In this document: positions 40,554 to 49,428 of the stretch, piece after piece
Layout: each line of letters starts with the position of its first letter
How positions within the stretch are numbered: position 1 is the first letter of the stretch
DNA from: Cerasicoccus arenae
GTDB taxonomy: Bacteria > Verrucomicrobiota > Verrucomicrobiia > Opitutales > Cerasicoccaceae
Direction of reading: 5' to 3'
Assembly: GCF_014651635.1 (NCBI RefSeq)
Contig: NZ_BMXG01000010.1
Location: forward strand, 1 to 64,000
DNA: 64,000 nucleotides
Position numbers and translations under genes: made by a program
The notes under the pieces: generated by a model
Told to the model about the DNA's origin: nothing
The model's input: only the letters and a program-made list of their open reading frames with translations
The model's database searches: none

Positions 40554-40556
40554 GCC

Positions 40557-42497
40557 ATGGCCGATTCAAAAGTTCAGATTCCTTGGGAGAAATTCTACGA
40601 GCGCCGGCAGCGCAATTTTCGTGAGCCTGCCGCACATCGCCGCATCGTCTATGGCGAGCAAAAGCTTTCCGGCCCGATCCTCTTCTTTGAAACGCGAGGC
40701 TCAACCAATGACGATGCGTGGCTTTGGGTGGCGCTGGCAGGCCATGAGGTTGCCGAGATTGGCGATGTCTGGCTAGATGATGAAGTCGTTAGCCTGACCG
40801 TCAACGGAAGCGATCCGAACCGCTACAGTTCGCAGAGCGGCCGCTTCTCTGGATTGGTCGAGTTGCAGAAATTCCTGGGCACCGATGATCAAACCGTGCC
40901 CGCGTGGATCACATCCGAGCTTTCCGGCCAATGGGTGAACTATCCGCAACTTGGATTGACGGAAGATGTCCGCGTGCGTGCGCTGACTTCCGACCCGTGG
41001 ACGGTGTGGGACGTTGGCCCGCCGCCTGCCTCGCCATCTGGTGATTACCGGGTCTATATGTTCCAAGTCTCGGCCTACTATGAAGAGTGGAGATACAATT
41101 ATCCGTTCACCGTAACGACTGAGCCGAGCCCAAGCTCTAGGACTTTCACGCCAAGTGCGCCAACGGGTGTTGATGACCCGCAATGGAGCTTTTTCCCAGA
41201 CCGTCCGGGTAGTCAGACCTACGAGATGCGTCTTGCTGGTGCTGGCCATTTTGAGCGCTGGCAAATCAGCTATGGCCTTTGGGGCACCTACGCGGATTTC
41301 AACAGCGCCGGGGTGATCATCGGCAGTTGGAGCGCACCGCAATTTCTCATGGGCCAATCCAACACCGGCTCGAAGGTGCAGTTCGAGATCAGCCAAGTCT
41401 GGACCGACAAGCACCGCCTTCGCGGCATCGCTGGGATCATGATCAAGATCGATTACGACGCCGATCAGTTCGACGGCAACTCTGTGCCCGAAGTCAAAGC
41501 TCTGGTTCGCGGCAAGAAGGTCCGCGATTTCTCAATCAGCACGGTCGACCCGCCAATCGTATCGTCACGCAACCCGGCTAACTGCCTTGCGGATTACCTC
41601 TGTGATCCAGTCTTTGGGCAGGGTGCCAACTGGGAGACGGATTTCGATCTCACCGCCCTTCAGGAAGCCGCACAAGCGTGCAATGACCCCGTGAATGGCA
41701 CATCGGATGCCTCTCGCTTTCGCTGCGATGGGGCTTTTGAGTCCGACGAAGAGCCGGGCAAGATCATCCAGGCGCTGACATCCTGCATGGCTGGCCGCTC
41801 GATATTCACGGCGGGGCAATGGATAATACATGCCGGTGTCTGGCGCGAGCCAGTGCTTGAGCTGAGTGAGCAAGACCTTGTTTCCGGTGTCACGCTGTCC
41901 ACACTCTCGCAACGCGACCTCGCCAACGGTGTGAAGGGCACCTACCTCTCGCCAGAAAACGACTGGACGCCCTACGACTTTCCCGCATTCACCGATTCTG
42001 CCGCGCTCCGTGATGACAACAACGAGCGCAACTGGATGGAGCGCGAATACGATTTCACGACTGACGAAGCTGTTGCCCGCCGCTTAGCAATGATCGACCT
42101 GCGTACGCTCCGCGCCGCTGACCATGCCTTTGAAGCAGAGTTCAGCCTCAAGGCTCTGCAACTTCGCCCAGGCGACAACATCACCTTCACGTATGACCGC
42201 TTCGGCTGGGATGCGAAGTCGTTCGAGGTGCAGGCATGGCGACTGATCCCGCCCGAAGACGAAACCGGCTGGCGCGTAGGTCTCGCCCTCGTGGCCACCG
42301 AGCAGCACGTTTACGGCGAGGATGGATTCCTGATCATGGAAGATGGTTCCGGCCTACTCACCGAAGACGGCGGACACCTAGCACTTGAGGATGGTTATCT
42401 CTACGCCGAAGGCTACTTCCTTACCGAAGCTGGTGAAACCCTGCTAACGGAAGACAACACGCCACTCACCTTAGAATTCACCAACACCGACCTTTAA
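40557..42497 (+). CDS. central tail hub / tail tip attachment protein (J-like)
   Basis: 646 residues. N-terminal WEKFYERRQRNFREPAAHRRIVYGEQKLSGPILFFETRG resembles the opening of phage hub proteins that replace gpJ (RRRTVRDPIAPRRIVYGRVRVGG type). Core includes PPIVSSRNPANCLADYLCDPVFGQG and LTALQEAAQACNDPV, both common hub motifs (NPAxxLxDYL). The C-terminus is repetitive (DGFLIMEDGSGLLTEDGGHLALEDGYLYAEG). It likely contacts receptor or fibres, and ends in the region where host range is set. Confidence 0.8.
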   Translation: MADSKVQIPWEKFYERRQRNFREPAAHRRIVYGEQKLSGPILFFETRGSTNDDAWLWVALAGHEVAEIGDVWLDDEVVSLTVNGSDPNRYSSQSGRFSGLVELQKFLGTDDQTVPAWITSELSGQWVNYPQLGLTEDVRVRALTSDPWTVWDVGPPPASPSGDYRVYMFQVSAYYEEWRYNYPFTVTTEPSPSSRTFTPSAPTGVDDPQWSFFPDRPGSQTYEMRLAGAGHFERWQISYGLWGTYADFNSAGVIIGSWSAPQFLMGQSNTGSKVQFEISQVWTDKHRLRGIAGIMIKIDYDADQFDGNSVPEVKALVRGKKVRDFSISTVDPPIVSSRNPANCLADYLCDPVFGQGANWETDFDLTALQEAAQACNDPVNGTSDASRFRCDGAFESDEEPGKIIQALTSCMAGRSIFTAGQWIIHAGVWREPVLELSEQDLVSGVTLSTLSQRDLANGVKGTYLSPENDWTPYDFPAFTDSAALRDDNNERNWMEREYDFTTDEAVARRLAMIDLRTLRAADHAFEAEFSLKALQLRPGDNITFTYDRFGWDAKSFEVQAWRLIPPEDETGWRVGLALVATEQHVYGEDGFLIMEDGSGLLTEDGGHLALEDGYLYAEGYFLTEAGETLLTEDNTPLTLEFTNTDL

Positions 42498-42515
42498 TCA
42501 CCAACACATCACGAC

Positions 42516-42803
42516 ATGAGCAAGAAAATCTCACAACTCGCCGCCGCAACCACGATCCCAGAGAACGCGCAGATTCTGATCTATGATCCAGACGAAGCCA
42601 ATGACGCCGACAAGCTCAAGCGCTACACGGGCAAGCTTTGCACCAATGATGCCTATACGGTCGCTGGTGTGCCTACCGCCGCCGATTACACCGGTGTGAT
42701 GATCTACGTCTCCAACGGTGCCGCTGGCTCGCCTGTCATGGCCTTCAGTAACGGCACCAACTGGCTTCGCTGCGATACCCGCGCCGCGATCGCGGCGAGC
42801 TAA
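42516..42803 (+). CDS. tail fibre-tip hypothetical protein
   Basis: 95 residues. MSKKISQLAAATTIPENAQILIYDPDEANDADKLKRYTG is the small fibre-region start type also seen at 31318-31662. It ends TGVMIYVSNGAAGSPVMAFSNGTNWLRCDT, a short beta tip domain resembling the C-terminus of the SGNH protein (YDGSYLYICTATDTWLRV). Likely a fibre or adsorption accessory. Last structural gene. Confidence 0.6.
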   Translation: MSKKISQLAAATTIPENAQILIYDPDEANDADKLKRYTGKLCTNDAYTVAGVPTAADYTGVMIYVSNGAAGSPVMAFSNGTNWLRCDTRAAIAAS

Positions 42804-43148
42804 CTTCGCTTCGTTCTGAGAGACCAGAAGGCAGAGTTTTCAAATTCTTGAACGCTCTAGACTTTTAATTGAGACATGATCTCGCATGTTAGGATTGCTC
42901 GTTTTGATATACTGCAATCCTCAATCGCTCTGTAGCCCTGTGTATTGCGAGGTTTTCGGCCAAAAGCTGCCTCATCACCACAATCACCCTCAAGCGCAAC
43001 TGAATTGGTCACCTCGTACCGCAAATTGATATTGATAAGGCACTTCCACAATGATTGAATCAGCCACAATGAACGCGACACCAACCAGTGACAAAAACAG
43101 CAAAACGTGCAAGCTGCGCGTATACTAACCTATTCTAGTAAAAAACAA
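42804..43148. other. 345-base gap after late operon
   Basis: No gene I can support. A reverse frame (42857-43084, 75 residues) lacks an ATG or a good ribosome site. The sequence shifts from GC-rich phage to AT-rich cargo composition here. Confidence 0.4.
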
Positions 43149-43703
43149 ATGAACCCAGATTTATCAAAACGATTCCAAATGTGGTTTTCAGACCCATTTG
43201 AGTGGCTCCGACACAAAAAGAATCTACCTGAAGAAAGGCAGGTAAGCTTCGATGGGGGATTTGTCGCGATGTCGATGGGCTGCATGTTGTGTGAGCGATA
43301 TTTTAGAGCCAAAACTAATACAGAAAAACCTCTAGAAAGAGGTGAATCTAAGAAAAAAAAGAATAAGGGGTATAACGAAAGGTTTAAGCGTGAAGCGGCA
43401 AAAGAATTAGGGATATCTAAAAGTAAGTTTGATATATTTTGGGCGGTCTATCGACATGGAATCCAGCACCAAGGAATGCCAAGAAAAGTTTATAGAAAAT
43501 ACGCTGGCAGAACTATCACCTATCGATCTTTAATGAGTGAAAATAATACTCATACTCCAGAGCAAGAAATAGACGGAGATATAATTTGGATTAAGATAAG
43601 TCCTTGGAAATTCACTAAACGGATGATCGAACTTTTTGAGAGGGACTCTGCTGCTTTAGAGTCTGGATTTCATCATGCATTTGCGGATATCTTTCAGAAA
43701 TAA
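43149..43703 (+). CDS. AT-rich cargo protein near attR
   Basis: 184 residues from ATG 43149 (MNPDLSKRFQMWFSDPFEWLRHKKNLPEERQ). Basic and aromatic-rich: CERYFRAKTN, then KRKKK-type stretches (GESKKKKNKGYNERF) and FDIFWAVYRHGIQHQGMPRKVYRKYAGRTITYR. No signal or membrane segment. No family recognised. Low GC relative to the tail genes. Position between tail genes and attR is where lambdoid phages carry accessory genes. Confidence 0.6.
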   Translation: MNPDLSKRFQMWFSDPFEWLRHKKNLPEERQVSFDGGFVAMSMGCMLCERYFRAKTNTEKPLERGESKKKKNKGYNERFKREAAKELGISKSKFDIFWAVYRHGIQHQGMPRKVYRKYAGRTITYRSLMSENNTHTPEQEIDGDIIWIKISPWKFTKRMIELFERDSAALESGFHHAFADIFQK

Positions 43704-43827
43704 GTTTCCAGAATGATTTTTCCATTTCTTTGTGATGATATGATTCAGAGCTTCCATCTTCATCCATATAGGCCATTAATCTAGCTTCTGGTCGAATGAA
43801 TGAATATCGAAAGTCTGGACAAGCCAT
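43615..43827 (-). CDS. possible small reverse-strand cargo protein
   Basis: 70 residues from ATG 43827 (MACPDFRYSFIRPEARLMAYMDED). Composition is protein-like, with KEMEKSFWKLISERYPQMHDEIQTL. It overlaps the 3' end of the 43149 gene by 89 bases in antisense, so it is uncertain; a frame upstream to 43938 also exists. Confidence 0.3.
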   Translation of the reverse strand: MACPDFRYSFIRPEARLMAYMDEDGSSESYHHKEMEKSFWKLISERYPQMHDEIQTLKQQSPSQKVRSSV

Positions 43828-43865
43828 CACACCCAACAAATCAAGCAAACTAGAACCAGTCGATT

Positions 43866-44462
43866 GTGGACAACTGCGTTCGTTCCTCACTTGTGCCACA
43901 TCTTGACGTTCCAGAAGAAATGAATAAGCAATTCGCACGACTCCGCATTCCGGTTCACGATGATCTCCTCGTTTCGGAGTTCACGAGCATTCTCACAGAA
44001 TACGCGATAGCATATACTTCGGTTCGCTTCTTTATGACAGCAGGGCCAGAGCACGAAGACCGGATGATTGCATTGAGGTTTTCATATGAGCCATTCCTAC
44101 CGCATGAAGAAGAGCCGCGACTTGGAAGAGTTATGATTAACTCTCCTGGCTTTTGGGAGATAATTGGAGATTGGAACCCAATGAAGCTTATTGCGGACTA
44201 TCTCAAGCATCGTGACCAACTTAAGCATGAGCGCAGATTCGACGGTGCCACGCGGCGCGGAATGGATCTAGATAACTTGCTCAAAGAAAACGAGGTGATT
44301 CGGGAACGCATTGAGATTCTCCAATCAGTGGGATTCTCAAAAGCCAAAATTCGGGATTCAATTAGCCAATACTTGGAGCAACCGCTTGAACGAACTAGCG
44401 ATATTTCGCACCGTATGAATGTTGGAACGCCAGAGCTAATCAACGAGAAAGGAAAAGGCTAA
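43866..44462 (+). CDS. AT-rich cargo protein next to attR
   Basis: 198 residues from GTG 43866, or 180 from ATG 43920 (MNKQFARLRIPVHDD). Mixed fold: strands YTSVRFFMTAGPEHEDRMIALRFSYEP, a helical middle (PMKLIADYLKHRDQLKHERRFD) and a helix-turn-helix-like tail (ENEVIRERIEILQSVGFSKAKIRDSISQYLEQ). No recognised family. It is the last gene before attR, 365 bases from it. Confidence 0.6.
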   Translation: MDNCVRSSLVPHLDVPEEMNKQFARLRIPVHDDLLVSEFTSILTEYAIAYTSVRFFMTAGPEHEDRMIALRFSYEPFLPHEEEPRLGRVMINSPGFWEIIGDWNPMKLIADYLKHRDQLKHERRFDGATRRGMDLDNLLKENEVIRERIEILQSVGFSKAKIRDSISQYLEQPLERTSDISHRMNVGTPELINEKGKG

Positions 44463-44826
44463 CAAGCCGCGTCATGCAACCACTACCAGCTGCCCTGTTT
44501 CGATGATTTTCTCTAATTACAATGCTAACCCCTTTATCGCCGCCCGCCCCCGCTGATAGTGTTGCGTGCTCTTTGACGTTCGCTAGAAAATCAAAAGGAT
44601 CATCTTCCCCATAACCATGTCAGATGCCTCCCACTTCTTCGTCAGCTAGAAAATCATCGCCAGCTTGAGCAAGCTTCATGTGCGATTGGAAATCGTTATG
44701 ACAATTCGCCCTCTATCTTAAAGGCCTACAAAGCCTTAGGTTTTGCATGAAAAGCGTCTGATTATGTCCAAGGAAATGGATATCTTGGACTAATATCTTG
44801 AGAGCCTTATTACTGTTGGCATGTGG
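44463..44826. other. gap before attR with a short direct repeat
   Basis: No gene. GCTAGAAAATCA occurs at 44582-44593 and again at 44645-44656, a possible arm-type integrase or excisionase site pair given the distance of under 250 bases from attR. The rest is AT-rich without clear structure. Confidence 0.4.
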
Positions 44827-44855
44827 CCGGTTAGGAGAGCCGGGGTTTCTTCGTG
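44827..44855 (+). repeat. attR, 29-bp direct repeat at the right prophage end
   Basis: Exact second copy of the 4556-4584 repeat. To its left is phage sequence (ATGTGG instead of the AAACCCC arm) and to its right host sequence. The hairpin of the host terminator is thus broken here, as expected of the phage-derived side. Confidence 0.92.
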
Positions 44856-45118
44856 CCTGGTAAGATCAAGCTGCGGGTGAATCGATTTTACGAGAAAATC
44901 GTTTGGCAAAAGTGGGGATTCATAATCGGGCTGGTGGCCTTGGTTTGTTGAAGATCGGTGTCGAATTTGCACCAAAACGGTAAATTTGAGGCATTTATGT
45001 CGGTGGGGTTACGAGTCCGTAACCTGTTCGTAATATGTGACACAAGTTTAACAAGCTACCGCTAGTCAAGCTGCGTCATTTCTGTTCTACGTTTTGCCCT
45101 ATCGTGAATTTATCAGTT
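44856..45118. other. host leader region of the TonB operon
   Basis: 263 bases from attR to the first operon gene, no open frame. It contains an inverted repeat CGATTTT / AAAATCG at 44883-44901 followed by TTT, and AT-rich sequence near 45030 where the operon promoter should lie. Before phage entry this region followed the EF-hand gene terminator. Confidence 0.4.
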
Positions 45119-45880
45119 ATGAACATTCGGTTTATCGCACTTTCTGGCCTCACTTGCTGCTTGGCCTGGTCGTCTCTTTTCGGCCAGAGCGACGCAGCAG
45201 ACTCCAAGGCCAAATTAGCCAAGTGGGTGGAAACACGCCAGATTATCTCCAAGGAAGCCAATGAATGGGCGATTGATAAGGAGTTTTTGATTTCGACCCG
45301 CGATTTACTCGAGGAACAAGCGGAATCGCTCGATGCTAAAATCACCGAGCTGAAGGATTCCTCAACTGAAGCAGATAACGCGCGCCGGGCATTGCTCTTG
45401 GAACGTGGTGAATTGCAACGAGCAGATGAAGACCTTGTGAAACAGATTTCGGCCATGGAGGCTCAGGTCAAGGAGCTGATCAAGCTGTTTCCTGAGCCAC
45501 TAACCGGAAAGCTGGATAAGCTCATTGTGCGTATCCCTGATTCGCCAGAAGAAACCAATTTATCGCTTGGGCAGCGGCTGATCACTGTTTTGGGCATTCT
45601 CGGCCAAGCAGAAAAATTTAACAGCTCGGCTCACTTTTTTGGTGAAACGCGCGATGTCGGCGGCAAGAAGATTCAGGTACTCACACTGTACTGGGGTTTT
45701 GCTTTTGCAGTCTACGTAGATGCAAAAGGCACGATGGCTGGTATTGGCGAGCCAGGCCCCGATGGTTGGGTCTGGGTGGAACATAACGAAATCGCGAGCG
45801 GGGCGAAGCGTTTCATGGACATGTATGAAGGCAACGTTGATGTCATCGAGTTCGTTGAATTGCCCATTAAGATTAAATAA
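45119..45880 (+). CDS. periplasmic DUF3450-like coiled-coil protein
   Basis: 253 residues from ATG 45119 (signal peptide MNIRFIALSGLTCCLAWSSLFG). A long coiled coil (about 30-120, TRQIISKEANEWAIDKEFLISTRDLLEEQAESLDAKITELKDSS) is followed by a beta domain (KIQVLTLYWGFAFAVYVDAKGTMAGIGEPGPDGWVWVEHNE). This matches DUF3450 proteins that sit at the head of extended TonB-ExbB-ExbD operons. An upstream GTG (45104) would add five residues. Operon head. Confidence 0.75.
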   Translation: MNIRFIALSGLTCCLAWSSLFGQSDAADSKAKLAKWVETRQIISKEANEWAIDKEFLISTRDLLEEQAESLDAKITELKDSSTEADNARRALLLERGELQRADEDLVKQISAMEAQVKELIKLFPEPLTGKLDKLIVRIPDSPEETNLSLGQRLITVLGILGQAEKFNSSAHFFGETRDVGGKKIQVLTLYWGFAFAVYVDAKGTMAGIGEPGPDGWVWVEHNEIASGAKRFMDMYEGNVDVIEFVELPIKIK

Positions 45881-45901
45881 CCGTTTACTATTATTTTAAC
45901 C

Positions 45902-47311
45902 ATGAAACGGATACACGCATTTACTGTTACGTTTGGTCTAGTGGGCTTGCTTAGCGCTCCACTCATTGCGCAAGATATCAATGTGGATGAGCGTCTCGAA
46001 GACGCACTGAAGCAACTTGATGTCGTTAACCAAGAAATTCGCAACGAGAAGATTCCTCTTTCCAAGGCTGTCAGTGAGATTGAAACTAAAGTGGTTCGGC
46101 TTGAGCGTGAGTATGATAACTTACTCAAGCAGCGTGACAGCCGAACGATCGACCTAAATTCGCTTGAACGCCAAGTCAAGCAGATGAAAGACCAAGCCGA
46201 TTTTGTTCAAAATCGCTTGAATGAATTCATCTCTGAATTTGAAGGCCGTATTAACATCAGCGAGTTGCCTGCTTATGCGGAATTGATTTCGGCTGCCGAA
46301 CTCGCGCCGACGAATGTTAATTTGAGCCCCGAACAAAAGCGCGCCCTGCAGTTTGACGTTATTGAAGCGGCGATGACGCGGGTAGAGAATTTAATTGGTG
46401 GCTATGCTTACGAGGGGGCTGCACTGAGTCCCGACATGGAGTTGGTCGATGGCAAATTCGCGTTCATGGGCCCATCGGTCTTTTTCTCTAGTAATGACGG
46501 CCAGGTTTATGGCCTAGTGGAAACGCAGCTTAATGCGGCTGATCCGGTCGTGGTTGATTTGCCTGATTCGGTTGATCAGGGCATCTCCAAAGCCATTCAA
46601 ACGGGCGCTGGCAATATGCCGTTCGACTCGACGCTTGGTAAAGCAATCAAAGTCGCTAAAGCCGAGAAGCACCTGATGGCTTACGTGGAAGACGGTGGCG
46701 AGGTTGGCTATGTGATTATTGGTCTTGGTTTCATTGCATGCTTTTTGGCATTATTTAAATGCGCGGAAATCTTCAGCTTTAAAGTGGCGATGCCCAAGCA
46801 TATTGACGCTATTCTGGACGACGTCGACAAGGGCGACATGAAAGCCGCGCAAGATAAAGCCAATAGTATTGGCGGTGCCGCTGGGGAAATGCTGGCCGCC
46901 GGAGTTGTTAACTCTGAGGAGAAGCGTGGCATTCTAGAGGAGATGATGTTTGAGCGGATTTTAAAGGCACGTCCATATTTGGAGCGCTTCTTGCCATTCC
47001 TCGCAATCACGGCCGCCGCTGCTCCGCTATTGGGTCTCTTGGGCACCGTTATCGGTATGATTAAGACGTTCCAGCTCATAACGATTTTTGGAACAGGCGA
47101 CGCGAAGAGCCTCTCCACCGGTATTTCCGAGGCGCTGGTAACGACGGCCTTGGGCCTGATCGTAGCGATTCCTGTTTTGATTTTACACGGTATGCTTTCA
47201 CGTATGGCAAAGCGTAAGCTCGGTCTGCTCGAGCAAGGTGCTGTTGCTTTTGTTAATGGTGTGATGAGTCGTCGTCATGACAATAAGGGCGGATCCGAAT
47301 CGACGCATTAA
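45902..47311 (+). CDS. ExbB-type proton channel with periplasmic coiled-coil domain
   Basis: 469 residues, much longer than a plain ExbB. A signal peptide, then a coiled-coil region (about 25-130, LEDALKQLDVVNQEIRNEKIPLSKAVSEIETKVVRLEREY) and a beta domain. Three membrane helices of the MotA/TolQ/ExbB family follow: YVIIGLGFIACFLALFKCAEIF, FLPFLAITAAAAPLLGLLGTVIGMI and LVTTALGLIVAIPVLILHGML. The core signature APLLGLLGTVIGMIKTF is plain. Energises TonB with the proton gradient. Confidence 0.85.
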   Translation: MKRIHAFTVTFGLVGLLSAPLIAQDINVDERLEDALKQLDVVNQEIRNEKIPLSKAVSEIETKVVRLEREYDNLLKQRDSRTIDLNSLERQVKQMKDQADFVQNRLNEFISEFEGRINISELPAYAELISAAELAPTNVNLSPEQKRALQFDVIEAAMTRVENLIGGYAYEGAALSPDMELVDGKFAFMGPSVFFSSNDGQVYGLVETQLNAADPVVVDLPDSVDQGISKAIQTGAGNMPFDSTLGKAIKVAKAEKHLMAYVEDGGEVGYVIIGLGFIACFLALFKCAEIFSFKVAMPKHIDAILDDVDKGDMKAAQDKANSIGGAAGEMLAAGVVNSEEKRGILEEMMFERILKARPYLERFLPFLAITAAAAPLLGLLGTVIGMIKTFQLITIFGTGDAKSLSTGISEALVTTALGLIVAIPVLILHGMLSRMAKRKLGLLEQGAVAFVNGVMSRRHDNKGGSESTH

Positions 47312-47319
47312 GGTAAGCC

Positions 47320-47916
47320 ATGGAAGGTGTAACTTTTGAAAAAATTATCGAGGTTTGGTCCAGTGGCGGTACGGTTATGTACCCGCTGTTCTTCCTTGCT
47401 TGTTTGCTCTATGTCCAAGCTTTCCAGCTAATGCTTTATGTTAGGCGTTCCAGCTTACAGAAGCGTAACGAGTTTCTATGGGGAGAATGGGTTTTGTTTC
47501 CGGAAAGAGCAAAAGGGCGTGTTGCGGAAATTATTCGCTATACGCAGACTGACATCTCTTCAGCCAAGCAAATTCGCAATCGCTTTGATGAAGTTCGGAT
47601 GGCTCTTTTAAATCTGGTTGATCGCCGTGTGCGGTTTATCAATACTCTGGTGGCCACTGCGCCGCTGCTCGGTCTGCTTGGCACTGTGATCGGCATGCTT
47701 CAGACTTTTCTTGGCCTTGCCACGAGTGCCGGCGGGGAAACTGCGGGTGTCGTGGCATCGGGTATTTCCGAAGCGCTGTTAACGACACTCACGGGACTGA
47801 TTATTGCGCTGCCGGGTCTCTTCATTGTGATGATCATTCAGCGCCAGAAGCACAGCTTGGAAGCGAATATTATGCGATTGGAGTGTCTAACGCTCAGCGA
47901 ACTTAAAATCGATTAA
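47320..47916 (+). CDS. ExbB-type proton channel (second copy)
   Basis: 198 residues, the classical size. Three helices: MYPLFFLACLLYVQAFQLMLYV, INTLVATAPLLGLLGTVIGMLQTF and LLTTLTGLIIALPGLFIVMII. The same MotA/TolQ/ExbB signature as its longer neighbour nine bases upstream. Likely forms the working channel with the ExbD pair, while the long copy may be regulatory or work separately. Confidence 0.88.
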   Translation: MEGVTFEKIIEVWSSGGTVMYPLFFLACLLYVQAFQLMLYVRRSSLQKRNEFLWGEWVLFPERAKGRVAEIIRYTQTDISSAKQIRNRFDEVRMALLNLVDRRVRFINTLVATAPLLGLLGTVIGMLQTFLGLATSAGGETAGVVASGISEALLTTLTGLIIALPGLFIVMIIQRQKHSLEANIMRLECLTLSELKID

Positions 47917-47920
47917 CCCA

Positions 47921-48328
47921 ATGGCACGTCGCAGTTTACTATCTGAGCATGAGGAGACAACAGAGATCAATCTGTCGTCGATGATCGACTGTATCTTCAT
48001 CCTCCTGATCTTCTTTATCGTTACGACAGTGTTCGTTGAAGAAACTGGCTTGGAAGTTAACAAGCCTGATGCTGGCAGCCCTTCGGATAACGATGAGGAA
48101 AACGAAGTCGTCATGCTTGAGATAACTTCCTCCAATAAGGTTCTAATCAATGGTGAAGAAATTCCGATTTCGCAGGTTAAAACCAAAGTGAAGGAGGGGA
48201 TGAAAAATTCCGAAACTCCAGTAAGCATTCGCGCCCATGAGGGTTCGCGCCATGGCGTGCTGATTTCAGTTTGGGATGAGGCAACCTTGGGCGGTGCACA
48301 GCAATTAAGCTTCACCACGACAAACTAG
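47921..48328 (+). CDS. ExbD-type biopolymer transport protein (first copy)
   Basis: 135 residues. A single N-terminal membrane helix with the conserved LSSMIDCIFILLIFFIVTTVFVEETG, in which the Asp residue (Asp24 in SSMIDCI) carries protons. The periplasmic part is a small alpha/beta domain. Starts five bases after ExbB. Confidence 0.88.
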   Translation: MARRSLLSEHEETTEINLSSMIDCIFILLIFFIVTTVFVEETGLEVNKPDAGSPSDNDEENEVVMLEITSSNKVLINGEEIPISQVKTKVKEGMKNSETPVSIRAHEGSRHGVLISVWDEATLGGAQQLSFTTTN

Positions 48329-48338
48329 GATCACGAGC

Positions 48339-48743
48339 ATGGCCGGACGCAGTATAATGAATGAACCCGATGAGGAAACAGCGATCGATCTGTCGTCGAT
48401 GATCGACTGTATCTTCATTTTGCTGATCTTCTTTATTGTAACCACCGTTTTCGTGGAAGAGCCGGGTGTCGAAATTTCCAAACCTGATGCGATCTCCGAT
48501 GTAGATCTTGAAAAGAACAGCATAATCATCGCGATTACAGCGGACAATCGGGTTGTTTACGGAGGCAAGGAAATCGGTATCTCTGGCGTGTCATCACAAG
48601 TGAAACAGCAGATAAAGCAAAGCGATATTCCAGTGATCATACAAGCTGACCTGAACGCTGACCATGGCGTCTTCTCTAAAGTTTGGACGGAAGTGAAAAA
48701 CGCGGGTGCCAAAAAAATCAGTGTCTCGACATTTAAGGATTAG
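48339..48743 (+). CDS. ExbD-type biopolymer transport protein (second copy)
   Basis: 134 residues and close to the first copy over the membrane segment (LSSMIDCIFILLIFFIVTTVFVEEPG) but divergent in the periplasmic domain (PDAISDVDLEKNSIIIAITADNRVVYGGKEIGISG). A tandem duplication that has diverged, so the two probably form a heteromeric ExbD. Confidence 0.88.
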   Translation: MAGRSIMNEPDEETAIDLSSMIDCIFILLIFFIVTTVFVEEPGVEISKPDAISDVDLEKNSIIIAITADNRVVYGGKEIGISGVSSQVKQQIKQSDIPVIIQADLNADHGVFSKVWTEVKNAGAKKISVSTFKD

Positions 48744-48744
48744 T

Positions 48745-49422
48745 ATGGCCAGCAATTCACCAAAGAGCTTCCAAATACCCGCCGCGCGATCTGACTTGCC
48801 GCTGGGGATTGTCTGTGGCGTGGCGTTCTCTTTCGGCTTGTTCATCCTTATGGGCATTGCCCCGCTAGTGGGTGATATTAAGGCTCCAAAAGACGAGCTT
48901 CAGACTCGCCAAATCGCAATGAATCCTCCTGAAGTTGAGGATATTGAGATCGAGCCCGAGCCACCCGAAGAAGAGGAGCCGCCCCCACCTGAGATGGAAA
49001 TGACTCCGCCAGATATCTCTCTGGATCAACTAGCGATCGCCATTAATCCTGGACAAGGCGGAGGCATTGGCGGGGACTTTTCACTGCCGGATGTTACTTC
49101 TACAGTCGGGCAGTTGAGCTCGGACGATTTATTTAATTTTTCTGATTTGGACGAGCCGCCAAAATTGCTGGACCGGAGTGAGTTTAACTTTCCCCTGAGC
49201 CTCAAAATGAAGCCAGTTAAGGGGCAGATAGTCGTCTATGTGGAATTGGATGAGCGAGGATCGGTAACGCTTGCTCGTGTTGCCAACTCGAATTTGCCGG
49301 CGTTCAACGAGTATGTGCTTCGTGAAATTCGTGGCCGTAAGTTTTCTGCGCCAACAGTGCAGGGGAAGCCTGTTCGAGCGAAGGCCAATTTGCCCATTCC
49401 AATTGTTATTAATAAAAGCTAA
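48745..49422 (+). CDS. TonB energy transducer
   Basis: 225 residues from ATG 48745, one base after ExbD stop. One N-terminal membrane helix (LGIVCGVAFSFGLFILMGIAPLV), a Pro/Glu-rich spacer (PEVEDIEIEPEPPEEEEPPPPEMEM), and a C-terminal TonB fold (VKGQIVVYVELDERGSVTLARVANSNLPAFNEYVLREIRGRKFSAPTVQGKPVRAKANLPIPI). Spans the periplasm to the receptor encoded downstream. Confidence 0.88.
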   Translation: MASNSPKSFQIPAARSDLPLGIVCGVAFSFGLFILMGIAPLVGDIKAPKDELQTRQIAMNPPEVEDIEIEPEPPEEEEPPPPEMEMTPPDISLDQLAIAINPGQGGGIGGDFSLPDVTSTVGQLSSDDLFNFSDLDEPPKLLDRSEFNFPLSLKMKPVKGQIVVYVELDERGSVTLARVANSNLPAFNEYVLREIRGRKFSAPTVQGKPVRAKANLPIPIVINKS

Positions 49423-49428
49423 ATCATA

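Noticed and set aside
42857-43084. minus-strand frame of 75 codons after the late operon
   Set aside because: No ATG, no ribosome site and no family; Cys-rich upstream translation does not look like a gene.
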